DNA from: Eleginops maclovinus
Taxonomy: Eukaryota > Chordata > Actinopteri > Perciformes > Eleginopidae
Assembly: GCF_036324505.1 (NCBI RefSeq)
Contig: NC_086352.1
Coordinates: 9,814,001 to 9,878,000, forward strand
Direction: 5' to 3'
Length of the DNA: 64,000 nucleotides
Below the pieces are notes generated by a model. That model saw only the letters and a program-made list of their open reading frames with translations, was not told the origin of the DNA and ran no database searches. The number at the start of each line of letters is the position of its first letter. Position 1 is the first letter of the stretch. Below, one piece after another: positions 50,700 through 63,870 of the stretch. Both the position numbers and the translations under genes were made by a program.

Positions 50700-53400
50700 A
50701 TTCCTGTTTCTATCACTAACAAATACATATAAGAGTTGGTTTTAATGTTGTCATTCAGCAATATAGAACACATTTTGGATACTTTGTCTGCTGAGTAATT
50801 TAAGTTATATATATCGTATAAATACAATAGTAATAAATGAAGTTGAGTAAACAGTACAATATTTCCCTCTGAATTGTTGTGAAGCTCAAGTATAAAGTAG
50901 CAGAAAAGTACAACACTTAATTTAGTTGCTTTTCCCCAGTGGATATAGGAAAGAGCATTGTAGATGTCTCAAACTCACCTTCTGTCTTTTAAATGTCTCT
51001 CACAAAACTCCCCTTTTTCTCTCTAGTTGCGTACTTACAGAGCTATTTCAGAGGCATTAAGTGAAACTGTCAACCAGTGAGCCGGATTGCATCCATTTTT
51101 CTGGTCTGATGGATCATTTGCAACAATCCAGAGATAAATCTGCTTTCTATTTTTGGGCTCTGACAGCCTCTACCTGTAACCAGCCGCCTGCTAGCCCCCA
51201 CCCAGACAGTGACTGGCCTAATGTCTGGTCGCAGTGGCTTCCTTGAAGTGCCCCTGCAAGTTAATAAATTCTGAGCCATCTGTTTCCATACAGCCCCTTT
51301 CCATTACCAGGTGCCCCCCCCTCCTCCTTGGACCTCTATCTAATTAACTTTCCTCTCTCTGCCTCTCTTTGTGCCCATATTCAAACTGGGGAAGGGAGGT
51401 AGAGAGATACAGAGAGAAATAAGGGAAAAGTACATTTGTTCAACCTGATGTTTTGAGGCAAAGTAAACAGTACGCTAACCTATTTAGCAGCAATGCTTTT
51501 TTCTGTGATTTAGCAATGATGTTATTAATAACCATGTGGGTTTGAAGGGTACTTAACCATGCAATAAAGAGATGGGGCATTGAGTGCCACTGTTGTGCCT
51601 TCGCTTTGGAGAGGAACACTAATTGCTAGTCGGGGAATCTAATGAAAACCCTCCAAACAAATAACAAAGCAGACAGTGAAGAGTGTATGAAAGTAGAACA
51701 AAGGGAGGAGAGCAATGCAATGAAAGAATGCATGAAATAATGGAAATAATAAACACTCTAGCTTCAGCTAATAAAAACAATGCTTCACAGACTCTGCACC
51801 AACAGTAATTCAAAGAGAGACAATGGAAATGCCAGCCATGAATTGAAACAGGTATTAGGGATCAATAAAACACGTATTTATAGTAAGTATAAGGGAGGTA
51901 AAAACAAATAATATAAAAAGCCTTTCTGTGAAACATGTTTTAGGAAGAGATTTAAAAGCTGACCCAAAGGGACAAGAAATGATCTTATTCCATCATTGGA
52001 TGGCTGTTTATCAAATTATCATGTGCAACATGTTCTCCTCCCAAAGATTTTGTGTCCTTTCTAAGGATGAATGCTGTTATCGAGAACAGAGATGGCACTG
52101 GGAAGAGAAACAGCTCTCTGGCGCTAAAAAAGACTAGCATCGCCCATAGCATGTAACGCTTTTAACTACTTTTTGCTGTCAGAATCTAACTGAAAGCATC
52201 AACTATCAAAGCCATTAGGGTGCCAGAGTGCCCCTGTGGTTTTGCCATTAGCCCATAATATATTGGCAACAATACGCCAGAACAGCACTACAGTATCAAC
52301 ATGCACACACTACGGGGAAAAGGGTGGCACATAAATAGCATTGCCAAAAGAGCACAACACTCCATACGAGGTTAGGATTCCCCATTGTGGAAGAAATGTA
52401 AGTTATGTGTCCACATTAAGCTGTAATGTTCTCGGAGACGATGATGCCACTTTTTATGGTTAGGCTGTTGACTATTCATGAAAATCAGGGAGGTGGTTGT
52501 CGGAGATTAGATTCCTGCTGTTGCGGGAAACACTCGTAAGTCCAACCAGTAATTTCCATGTTTCTACCTGATCAGAAGGTTTATGTGGTTCTTTATAGAA
52601 GTTGCCAGCTGTGTGACCCCTAAGGCCCACAAAATGTATTCATAAACTAGAATAAGGATGCATGGTTGTCAGTGGGAGAAATAAGGGCTTCTTTTCAAAG
52701 ATACAAGGTTTGTACCCAGTGGCAGCGATATTTCTGACACATGTTTGAGTCATTTCATTTGCATGAATCCTATGCATATTACATCGCTCCGACCTGTTGG
52801 CTACCGCAGGAATTGTCATCATCGGTTGCAGGCAATAATAGTAAGTTACTGCTGCTTGTCATATGCCATCCTGCTTCTGCCATAATTTATGTGCATGGGA
52901 CCATTGTCTTGAGGCCCGGGGGGCATTTTGTGTGCCTCCGATTCCAGCTTTATGACGCAAGGAGCGGAGAGCCTCCAACAATGCCAAGTGAACCAAAACC
53001 TTTCGCATGCTGAGAAGCTCCTTTCCAAATAGAATCCGCGAGATGCGGAGTCAAACGTACGGCTTTCCTGTTGACAGTCAGAGAGGGCTACATGTGAACA
53101 AAACGAATGGGAGAGTGATCAGGATGGTTTACATCTCTGAGGAGCTCATCCGGAAGGGCATGTCCCTCATTACGCCTGTTTGGAGAGAGGTCACGTTTTG
53201 CCAGAACACTCTCCTCCATGTCCTCCACCTGCAGAGGGTTTAGGCAGGGAGGGAGACGGCTCTGACATGACCTCCAGTGAAGTGAGCGTGTCGGGAATCA
53301 CTGGAGATTGGAGGCGGAACCAATGCCGAAGAGAGAGAAACACATGCCTCGCAATCAGCCATGAAATGCAACCTGGCACCGATTGGACTGGGCCTGCAGG
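50700..53400. other. Intergenic DNA without recognisable genes
   Basis: Mixed unique-looking sequence. The GC content rises at 52850-53400, where several chance frames appear on both strands, but none has a recognisable domain, start context or splice structure. Confidence 0.45.
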
Positions 53401-53429
53401 GAGCCTCAATAGACCTAAGCCTGCAGAAC

Positions 53430-53790
53430 AACAGGGAGGGAGGGACGGGTAGAGGGTGAGGGATGCGGACGGTATGGAGAGGGTTGTGGGGTGCGAGGTC
53501 ATTCTACCTCACAGGGTGTTTTATTAATGTAATTAAACACGGGCGAGCTCTCTGGCTCTGCATCATACCTGACCTCCACAGCAGAGGGAAGGGAGGGAGA
53601 GACAGACAGACAGGGAAAGGGAGGGTGAGGGACCGTGCAGGGGAGAGAGGTAGGGATAACAAGGACATGAGATTGGCAGGATAAGGTGAGATGAAACAAG
53701 AGAGGACAGGGCTAAGCAAGAAGGATAAAAAGCGATAGATGCAGCACGATGCATGAGTGAGAGGGGAAGAAGTGAATTTAGTCTGAGAAT
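53430..53790 (+). repeat. Purine-rich low-complexity tract
   Basis: GGGAGGGAGAGACAGACAGA and similar words dominate. Minus-strand frames through it, rich in Ser, Leu and Pro, reflect composition only. Confidence 0.6.
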
Positions 53791-55007
53791 TAGTGCGCAG
53801 GAAAGCCAAGTGAGCCATGGAGAAGTCAAGGCCAGTGCATTTGAGGAGAGACAGGTCAACATGAGGGCAAACCGAGGCCTCCGGGCCTGGTGCGAAATGT
53901 GAGGAATGTTAGTAATCATATTAGACACATCTCGCTGCACTGTCGAAATACAGGGTTGTTCTTTCTCTCTCAGCATAATGATATTGTTGGGTAATATATT
54001 ATTTCTGAAGCACAGTTTTCATTTTCAGGAATGTGTTTTTCATATGCTGCTTTTTTATCATATTAAATCAACTTTACAGGGTCAATATCACCAGAATATA
54101 TTCACTGTTTACAGAGACTTTAAAGCCCTTTGACAGTACAGTACGACACATCAGCTTATCTCAGCCACAGAAATATCTGAATTAACAAAAAACGATCCAA
54201 ACTTTTTCCAGAAAGTTTTGTTCACATAAGAACCCATCGCTCATAGTTAAAAGAAAACTGAGGAAAAGGGTGATACCTTTAAAGCTGAACAAAGTAACAT
54301 CACACTCCTTTCTTAATAGCTGATTAACACATCCTGTGGTGGAAGATACCATGGCTTTGTTCCTGTGCAAGAAAAAAAGTGAAACCAACTCAAAACAAAT
54401 CTGCTAAAGATGCGTCTTGTTCTGATATATAGCTCTTTTTTTTCCGTGGATTTCTTTAGATCAAAAAAGTAGTAATCTAAAAGTCAGAAACAATCTGTTA
54501 TCTGATTTAAGGAACTGCAATAAAAGATGTTCGAGTCCAAAAAAAACTGGCTTATTGCTAAATCACACACCTGCTCTAAAGTCTTATGGGAGTGTCATCA
54601 AAGCAAAAGGTTCAAATGCCTTTTTTAATCCAGAGTGGGCTCAGAAACATAAGGGCCACACACCTTGAAACCACAGTGTTGTGCTTTATTGTTCTTATTG
54701 TTTGGGTGTTTCTTAATTCTGTGTTTTTATTTTAACGTTGTGTTTAGCCATGCAGCTTGAATGATACCTTGCCAATACTTTATTGAGACAGAAACTCACT
54801 TTTTCAGTGCGTTCAAACATACATTTTGGGCTGGTTTTATACCAAGACAACGGCTGGAGAACTACCTTTGCAAAAGAGCGCCATATTTCTCTCCAGAGGC
54901 TTTTTCAGGAAATGCTAACACTTAATTTAAGACAGAGGGTGAATGCAGGTATATGACGAAAGGCATGTCTTTCAACATTATAGCTTATAGTTTTATTGGA
55001 TGCCCAA

Positions 55008-55045
55008 AAATACAAGTATGAACCTTATAATGAGCAGAATGTATT
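55008..55045 (+). repeat. Short fragment resembling the tail of family A
   Basis: TACAAGTATGAACCTTATAA followed by TGAGCAGAAT resembles the right end of the family A element (GAAAATGAGCAGAATAG in copy 2), sharing AATGAGCAGAAT exactly. It is too short for certainty. Confidence 0.35.
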
Positions 55046-55059
55046 GCCTTTACTTTGAA

Positions 55060-57360
55060 CCATAACTATATTGTTAGCTTGTTTTGCAGGTTTGTAAAAT
55101 ACTGTATAGAAAATATGAATTCCAGTGCCATAACAACATGTTTTGGGCAAAAATATTTAAGCCCTGTCAGTCTTCTTTCATGTTTCTTCTGTTACTTCAG
55201 TGTTTAAGAGCTTAATAACATACAGTATGAAAGTCAATAGATGGACTTACGATCTAAAACACAAATGAAGCTCTGTAATAGGTCAGGTTTTTTGCAGAGC
55301 GGTGCTATAAGGAACGGTACAGGCGAGAATTCACCACTCTGTGTGACAGCTTCAAGCACAACTCGTCAAAATCCATTTCTCATCTCCACGGCCCACATTA
55401 GACTTCCTGTCAAAATAATTGCATTTCTGTGTATTAATTGACGACTTATGATGAAAATAAGAGCTGTCGGGGAATACATCAAACTACAGCATCAATAATA
55501 GCAAATGCAATAACCAAACAAATATCAAATGGACAAATGAGGGAGAGTGTTGGATATGATTGATGCCAAGTCCAACCTCACAGTGTTTATGTGCGGAGAA
55601 ACTTAACGCCCCACCATTGACAGGCTTGATGACTGTATGTATTAAACAGAAAACAGTTTGTGTGTGTCCATGCATGTAGAATTCATATTAGGTAGAGATT
55701 TTGTTTGGGGTGGTGGGAATTAAAACAACTATTAGAGCATGAATAAGGAACTTGTAATCCGTGTCAGACTTGAATTACTATCCAATAATGCTTATTTCAA
55801 TACACAAAAAGCCATAATCCCATTTATCTGTAAGCTTTCCCCTTGTCATCAGTGTTTACACAGAAGAATATCAATGCAGAAACACGCAATCATTACATTA
55901 TTGATATGAACGCTCGTTCGTCGTCTGCCCTCTAAGTTCAGCACGGCTTAATGAGCTATATCTATTTTTTCTCAGGTATAAATATATTTATAACTACCGC
56001 ATGATGGTTATGAGCAGAATGCCATTAAAGTGTATGCTTTCCTCAAGTGTAATGAACTGAGAAACCATCACACACAGTTAACGATGCAAGCACGAAGTGT
56101 GTCCACGTATACAATTAGAGACGCTGCGATGTACTGTACTCGCCTGTTTGACTTTGCCATTTATCACATTTTATCTTTCTGAACAATAACGAGCCATTGG
56201 CATGGAAAAAGAGGGGAGTGGAAAGTGGTACTTTGACCTTTTTATTCACATAAGTCACACACTATCCCCTTACATTCTTTTTCATGCTATATTTTCCAAG
56301 AAGAAGCAGCAGTCAATGTGAAAAGGCTATGGCATACAGCACAATTTCAGATATCCGACACCTTGAGTAACACAATGTCAGCTGTTTTATAAGAATTGCA
56401 TTTAATTTTAGTATTTTAAAGGTGCATATATACAATTGTGTCTTTTTAGTGTTGTAACTTAAACAGGTGAATTTACTTTACAAATGTGGTGGTCTGAGGT
56501 GTGCAGGTAGTTGTGGTGGTTGTGTTTACACACTGCAGGTTGACAGCCATTTTCAAACAGTGAATGATAAAAAAGAGGTAGTTTTAATTGATACTTTTTG
56601 TTATGATCCACCCATACTGATCTTATGAACTGGTTACACCTTATGGAGTTTGTTACTCTTGCATTGTTCTAGTTTCTCAAGATATTCTGTTAGTATCGTC
56701 GAAGGATCGTTTTTATTTTTTTGTGTGTGACAATCCAGAAGTTAGCTTCGTTAGGGTTCCCTCAACAAAACAAAGGGATTTTGGAGTGGGCCCCCAAAAA
56801 TTGTTTATGATACGTAAACGTTGCATCTCAACACATGATATTTTTGTAAGCGTAAATGCAATCGGAACAATTAAAAGCTAACATTAGCCTATAAGCTAAC
56901 TGCATTACAATCGCCCGTCTTTATTTCATCGCTAAGCTAAAGGCGGCTAACATTCGGTGTGATGACTTTTTGTAGTCTCATTTAGTCACTTACAAATGTA
57001 AAAAAAAACTCTTAAGCTTGTGTAAAATACAGACCTAATTTGTGGCTTCTAATTAAAAACATTTTCAAAAAGCTTTTAACTTGCGGGAACCAGAAGTATA
57101 CTTACTGAAAAAAAAATACAGAGTGTTTAGGATATTCCTTCTCCATGTTATAGTACTTGCATGTTTGTCCGCTATCGCTGCCTGTCCCATTAAACTACAA
57201 TGCATTACCAGTAATCATGTATTAACGCATAAGCGACACCAGCAGCAGGCCGCCGGCGTTAGCAATATAGCAAGAGGGCGGCAAGTAGAAAAATATAAGT
57301 ATTCATTACAACTCAGATGTTGGACAGGCTAACCGTACATACAAAATACTCAAAAATATT
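55060..57360. other. Intergenic DNA; possible degraded repeat at 56700-57330
   Basis: The first part is unique-looking. From about 56700, GAAGTTAGCTTCGTTAGGGT, GGGCCCCCAAAAATTG, AAGCTAACATTAGCCTATAA and GCGGCTAACATTC resemble the GCTAAC-rich wording of common fish repeats, and GCGTTAGCAATATAGCAAGA near 57256 has the same flavour. I cannot assign a family or ends. Confidence 0.3.
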
Positions 57361-57369
57361 TCTTTGCAC

Positions 57370-58010
57370 CTCACTAGTCGAGACAAAGCAAGAAATGAGG
57401 TTGATCAATAGAACACATACCCAATGGCACCCACCTTCGGCCTTATTGTGTTGATTAGAGGGCCATAATCAATAGTGTCAAAGGCTGTGCTAAGGTCATA
57501 AAAGACCAATATGGTGCACTCTCATGAATCAACAACCACCAATGAATCAGAACATGAGTCCAGAAACATACAACAAATATATTACAGCTCTTCTTGAAGT
57601 TGTTCAAAAAACAAGTTGTTGTCCAGAATAATAAGGTCATTTCAAAAATGTGAATAACTTGCTTTTTACTTACTGTGAGAGCAAAGGCCAGAACATTTCA
57701 GCGCCCCCTCCTAAAAATATCTGGAACACATCCAGATGAAAGAGAGCTGTTTTGAATAGAAAGCGAAGCAGGCTAGGGCCTACAGCCCTCATAACCTCTC
57801 TGTATAAATTAGTTGGAATACTATCGAGGGGGCCAGTCGAGGGCCTCATATGTGAAACAATCTCAGTGAGAGTATGCAAAGAAATCGGCCCAAAGCGATT
57901 CAACAAATTAGGGAATGGGCTAGGGAAGTCCGGAGCAAAAATTAGAGTTGGAGGAGTGATATTAGTCCTTCCTCACACTGAGCAAACCTGGGGGAAATAT
58001 TTCAAGGCTC
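57370..58010 (-). pseudogene. Decayed L2-type LINE reverse transcriptase fragment
   Basis: On the minus strand, from 58010 downwards, a frame reads a segment leading into FGPISLHTLTEIVSHMRPST then GPLDSIPTNLYREVM and RAVGPSLL, the classic region before the polymerase palm in L2/CR1-like elements. After stops and a missing piece, 57520-57440 reads ILVFYDLSTAFDTIDYGPLI, i.e. reverse transcriptase motif A with the catalytic Asp of a YDLSTAFDTID block. The next residues (VGAIGYVF and on) fit the following segment of the same family. Frameshifts, internal stops and the deletion between the blocks show that it is dead and old. Target-site duplications are not visible. Confidence 0.8.
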
Positions 58011-58289
58011 GTTTCATGTCCATCAGATAATCCAAACATTTGAAAGCCATTTCAGGGTCCAAGTGATATCACCAATCTTCTCTACTCTCCCTTGCAGGAA
58101 ATTAAGCTCCATGTGTCGTGTGTTAGGAGAGACAGCTTCCTCTTGGAGTGAGTCACTATCTCCTATCAAAGTTTTTTGGACTGTAAGATAGTGATGTGAG
58201 TTGCTTACTAGTGATATCAAAGTGCATGCACATTAGAGCTTAGGCTAAGTATTCTGTTTTTTCTAATTCTGTCGTATTCTTCTCATGGA

Positions 58290-58440
58290 TATTTATCTCA
58301 GCATACTAACAGAATGGCACAAAGGGGCCAGTTATTTTAATGGGAGACACTACAGGTGAATAGGGTAAACCATTAAACCTCCCCATGTTGATTACTCACA
58401 TTAAACTATTCATTTGTGTATAACGTCTCTATAATTATGC
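58290..58440 (+). repeat. Possible dispersed repeat fragment
   Basis: AGACACTACAGGTGAATAGG and CCCCATGTTGATTACTCACA resemble wording seen repeatedly in fish genomes. The family and boundaries are not determinable here. Confidence 0.35.
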
Positions 58441-58449
58441 AATTTACAT

Positions 58450-61400
58450 ATCTTGTTATACTGCATGTGAAATCAGAAAACTGAAGAAAAAAAGAAAGCA
58501 GGATTCAAAATGCTGCTTTTATTTTGTTTACATTTTGTTTTCGTTTTCAAAAAGTGGAAAAAGTGGGAAATGTGGATATATATTAATACAACTCCAGAAA
58601 AATCCAGCCATAAAAAATCTATTTTTATCATCTTTGAAATAAAACAGTAAAATGTAAATTAGCCTATGAATGATATCTGAACTAAACCCTGTATGCAAAC
58701 CTTCAGAATATGGATAGCAAAGAAATTTCATGTATCAGAAATATTCTTTTGGTAAAAAAAAAAAACTGCCCAAAAGTTCCGTAAGTTTTGTAAAATTCCA
58801 TTTATTTTGTAAGAGGATAAAATATGTATTCTTTGTTTGCTTGCTAAGTTTACCTAAAGCAGTATCTATTGCTCTCTTTGATTGAGATGAAGGTAGACCA
58901 AGTGTATACAATAGAATCCTTCACTAGACTGAAAGAAGAGAAGATATCCATGAATATCAAATTAACCAGTGCATGAAAAACCATGTTTAACATATAGTGT
59001 CACGCTTTCAAAACAACAACCCATAAGAGTGAATTAACATTAGCAGATAAGCTGCATTAGTAGTGTTTAAGTTTTCTTACTTTTACGTTTGTTTAAGAGT
59101 TGGGTTTGAAAGCAAATTCAAAGCATTGTCATCACTCACAAGACCCGCTATATTTCTGTCTTCAAAGTATCTCGAGGATTTACTGTCCGTTCATATTGGA
59201 TGAATGTGCAGCACGATTTATGTCCAATGCCAACGTTCAGTGCCATTGTATACAGGTCCTTAAATCCACCTACATCTGATTGGATCAAACACAAAATATG
59301 TCTTCAGTAATTTCTCCAGGATGTCAGGATATCCTCAGCAGAGACACTGAGACACGATTATGATTACCAACACTGGTACAGATAGCATAATCATTATTTT
59401 GTATATTTGTAGCTATGCTCCATACTGCTATGGAAAGTGTTTTACTGTTTTCAATGCATTGAAAAATAATTAATGGGGAGGGAAAAGTTGAAGTGTTTTG
59501 GAGTGAGGGAGTGAAGTACTCAGTAAACAGATTGCATGGCATTGACCACCGACACAGGTCAAGTTTTATTTTTCTTCACAGCACTTCAGGTGTGTGTATA
59601 GCATTAAGTATGCTCAGTGAATCCCACACACAGTGTACCCATCTTGGCCAACACACACCTATCACAAGGTTGTTAGCATATTTAAACTTTATTATGGGTA
59701 ATTTGTCATTTCTAATTTGACGTGCAATATTTTCTAAACAGACATAGTGCAATTAGCTAATACAATCTAAACCAATATGACAAGTCATGCTCAATTTTAG
59801 TAAAGACATGTATTTTGGCAAATGACAGCTAATTTGTACGCAGAGTTGGGACATTACTTAATGTCAAAATGCTTTCTATACTTTGAATGTAATTAGAACT
59901 TGACAAACACAAATCAAAGCTTTAAGGGTCTCCAACTTTCATTGCATTAGATCCCTGCTCACCTCCTTACAGGTGGTATAAGCCCAAATAATAAAACCTG
60001 CATTGCGTAAAACCTAATGCCCCAATATTTAATCATTTTTCCCCACCCAATGTTTATTTCTAAAAGTGTGACAGCCTAAAGTGCTGCTAAACAATAAGGC
60101 TGCATGAACATGGTGAATATGCTTTTGTTGCCCCACATGTGAAAAGGTTTTAATGGCTTATTAATTATTGTAAAAGTGACAAAACCCACCATCGTAATTA
60201 TTGAAAATCGTGCTTGTTTTTTCCCCTTTTCTTCCAGAATGTGGCTGCTTTGTTTGACCCTCTACCTTCTGAATAAAGGTGCTTGATGGCTTAGTAAAAA
60301 GCTACCACTATTTTTCACTGACTTACATTTATGATTTATTGACACTAACAAAAGACAACAACATAAACTGCTGGCAGAGTGTCTGTGTGTTCAACTTGTA
60401 AACTCAAGTTGTTATTTTATTTATACTTTAAAAAGTTCGACACAAAAGCATGAATGATTTATTTACCATCAGCTGATGTTAACCCTGGATGAGTACCTGT
60501 CTGTGTTGTGTTGATACATTTGATGCATTATTTACAACAAAATCCTCAATATACAGTATATTAGAAAATGTGTGATGATCAAATGGTGTTTGATTTTGGC
60601 ACTGTTTCAGATACCTGGGATTGCGGGTCATCAGGTTACCTGCATTAAAATTTTAGTAGCACAAAACCCTGACATACAATTGGATTGGGAGACTGTACGA
60701 ATCGATATTAACATCAAGAAAATAAATTCAAAGAGAGAGCAAGACGTAGGCAGGGGATATATAAACCGGGTAGTTGTAGTAAGCTAAAATTACAATACAA
60801 AAAATATGATTTTTATTACAAGACACTTATCTATATCTCCACAAACACTGAGTGTATTCCTCCGGTGTTAACTCCTTAATATCGGTCTTTCCAGTTCTGG
60901 GGAATTTATTCAAAATAACACATTTGCATGGGATGCATGAATATCCTCATGACTATGGACCAGTTCTCCACATAAACTGGAGATGAACATCTGGAATGAG
61001 GAAGGTGACAAGGACACAAGTTAGGAGTGAAAGGGGCATCTGTTTGGCTCTCTTTCCTTCCCCAGCCTCTCTTGGAGCAAAATCTCTCCTTCTTCCTTGT
61101 TTCTGGCATCTTTATCCGAGAAAGACAGATGGATTTGCTTCTCCCTGGATACACACTCAATCACGCACACACACACTCTCATGCCCAAGCACGCATGTAC
61201 TATATATACACACATATATAGAGTGATACACAACCAAAGGCACAAATAACTTACAGAGAGGAGGCATAGTGACTTTGACAAACAAATAGACTTCCGCAGG
61301 CACACAGTCATATGTACACTCCGGGCTTGGGAGACAGGACAGCTGTGCAAATACGCCCGGCCCTCATTCTTGGGATCTGAGCAGGGCTCCAACCACAACA

Positions 61401-62650
61401 GCAAATATTTCCCCTGCTGTCATCTTCTCTATTTTCGCTCTCTTATTCATCGGAAGTGTGCCCGGGAAGTGGCAAGAGAGGTTCAGCCGCTTCTGGGTTC
61501 AGCCAGAAACCAGCGCATCCCTCTTTTTCCCATTTCCCTCGTCTTCCCGCCAGATGCTGATTGGGGGGAAAAGTGGCAACGAGGTGGGACCCTACCTGTC
61601 CCCGGGGGAAGATGAAATGTAAATTTAGCGACGTGGGCTCATTTGCTGCAGTCTGGAGCTGTCTGATAGGACCTGACTGGAGGCTTATTTGATTAGCTTA
61701 ATTCCATCCTCGTGTGGACCACCACAGCAATATTCCTGGAACATTTGTTAGAGCATTAGGCCCACAGTTAATGAACAATTTGTTCCGTTGAGTAACGAAA
61801 AACACACGAGCCGTCGTGAGCAGTCCACACGCTGCATGGAAGGGTTTTCATAATTGTGACACTTAGCCAAGAAATTAGATTGGAGAAAATTGTGACCATA
61901 AAAAGTACAACCAAGAAAACTGCTTTGTTAACTTCTCTCTCCTTGGATGGTGCTTTAATTTGATGGCTCACAGAGGTGTTGTATTATCCAGGTTCCTACT
62001 GTGAATATAGTTAACATGTAAATGCCTTACATGTTGTCCACTGCTGTGCACACAAGCTTAATGTCCGCCCAGGATAATATATAGTATTTTATCTTACTGT
62101 ATATGTTGCATATAGAGAGGTTTGTGGAAAGGTTCAGAGCCTCCCAGCATGAGCTCAGACATTACTTGTGGCAAAGTCATTACACACTCACCTTACACGG
62201 TGCATCTTTCACACCCTCGCCATATGTTACGTTTTAGCATGCAGCTCCATGTGAGAAATAGCTTGAATCATGACATTATCATCTAAATAGCAGCAAGAAC
62301 CGTCAAACATGGCTAGAGGACATGGCATGTTACAATCTCACGCAGATTATATACTTAAATGTATGATATGTAACACACCAACATTGAGAGGTATAAAAAT
62401 GACTAGACCTATGACATATACAGTATATATGTATATAAATGTGTATAAAGTTGAGTTGTGTACCACATTATATAGAGATGTTTCCAACACTTTTCAAACT
62501 TTGGAAAATCAGTGATCTTAATCAAGATATATAAGATATAACAATTACATGTTAAGATCTTGGTCAATATCAACTATATTTGTAACTGGATAAAAGATTT
62601 TATTTTATTTATCCATATCTACTGTAGATTTTATTTTATCAGACACACCA
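58450..62650. other. Intergenic DNA without recognisable genes
   Basis: AT-rich unique-looking sequence, with a more GC-rich patch at 60950-61650 that carries several chance frames on both strands. None has a recognisable domain. Confidence 0.45.
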
Positions 62651-62660
62651 ACTGAGAAAC

Positions 62661-62728
62661 AAGCTGACGTTAATGGTTAGCTAGCACAAACTACAAGCTA
62701 ACGTTAGCAGTTAGCTAGTGTGAAACTA
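62661..62728 (+). repeat. Imperfect tandem duplication, two 34-bp units with palindromic core
   Basis: AAGCTGACGTTAATGGTTAG and AAGCTAACGTTAGCAGTTAG begin two adjacent units offset by 34 bp; both continue into CTAG. The second unit contains the 12-bp perfect palindrome GCTAACGTTAGC. Such GCTAAC words are frequent in fish interspersed repeats, so this may be a fragment of one. Confidence 0.6.
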
Positions 62729-62729
62729 G

Positions 62730-63860
62730 CAGCCCCTCCACCCTATGTCCGCCTTACCGTGCATTATTTCTACGTCAAGCTGCTCTATTTCAAGTTTTTC
62801 CTGCTTGCACTCACTGGGTCCATTTGTTCTGAAATAGAAGAGACCTCTGGGTATAATTCAGCCTCTGGTTTATAACCTCCTGAAAGATGAACAATAAAGT
62901 CATCCTGACCGAGAAAATCTAAAGAATGGAGGCCACCCAACTGTTGTTATTCTTTTGATTGAGAGACCCATAGTGTCAGGAAATGACAGTGAGTTAAAGT
63001 TTTAGAGGAAAAAAAAACGGCATTCCTGCAAAATATCGATTTTTTTGTCGAGCTTCAAACCTTGTTGTATTTTACCCCAAAATAATGGCTCTCCAGAACA
63101 AACGAGAAGTCTTCATGCGAAAGGGAGTGACAACCTTCAATGTAAATGTGTTTTTAAAAGGGTTTTTATTTTCAAGGGTTGATTTTTATGCCTTTATTTA
63201 ACAGAATATTTGCAATTGATTTAGGATACAAGCTGTGCTGTGAACAAAGGGCTTATATTCACACATTTGTGGTGTTGCTGCATGTCCCACAGACGACGGC
63301 AAAGCTGTTAAAATTCATGTCAGCGGATACCATATCTAAAATCCTCATTAGCAGATGAAAGTTTTACTGTAGACCAACAACAATGAGCTGTACGTCGCAG
63401 AATAGCACTTTTTGAGAATCTGGAAGATTATGGATTACATTTAGTAGAAATCTGGCATTCTGTGGCATCTGAATTCACTGTTGAGATATAACAGGTGTGA
63501 TTTACGTTCACAGAGAAAACACGAAACTCCTGAAGGCTAACAGGTGTGTTGACTACAGATCTTGCATTCTGCATAAATCAAAAATGCACAACAGCACCTG
63601 CTGAGAAGGCAATGGATCAAACTGTAATTCTCTATGACTGTAATTGAATAGGACTTTTTTATGTTCAATTTAAGGCAAATATCAAACTTAGGAAGCTGAG
63701 TCTGGATTTCTTGCACAACTTCACCTACTTCCAAAGTGCATGGAGAAGGAAACAAGTCTGACGAGGTCAAAACTCAAGGACAAGTCATAGTATATGGAAC
63801 AACTTTATTGTAAGACGAACACATTTTGACTGGATCTTCATCATGGTCAACTTATCCTAT
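62730..63860. other. Intergenic DNA without recognisable genes
   Basis: Unique-looking sequence with short chance frames only. Confidence 0.45.
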
Positions 63861-63870
63861 CATATATGTC

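Noticed and set aside
50426..50827. Minus-strand 133-codon frame
   Set aside because: It runs across the tRNA-derived SINE and its flanks; the apparent protein is SINE sequence.
58023..58220. Minus-strand 65-codon frame just upstream of the LINE fossil
   Set aside because: It might be further LINE-derived sequence, but I could not match it to a known part of the ORF, so I did not extend the element over it.
61021..61404. Minus-strand 127-codon frame, Cys- and Leu-rich
   Set aside because: No domain recognised, and frames of similar length occur on the opposite strand of the same GC-richer patch.
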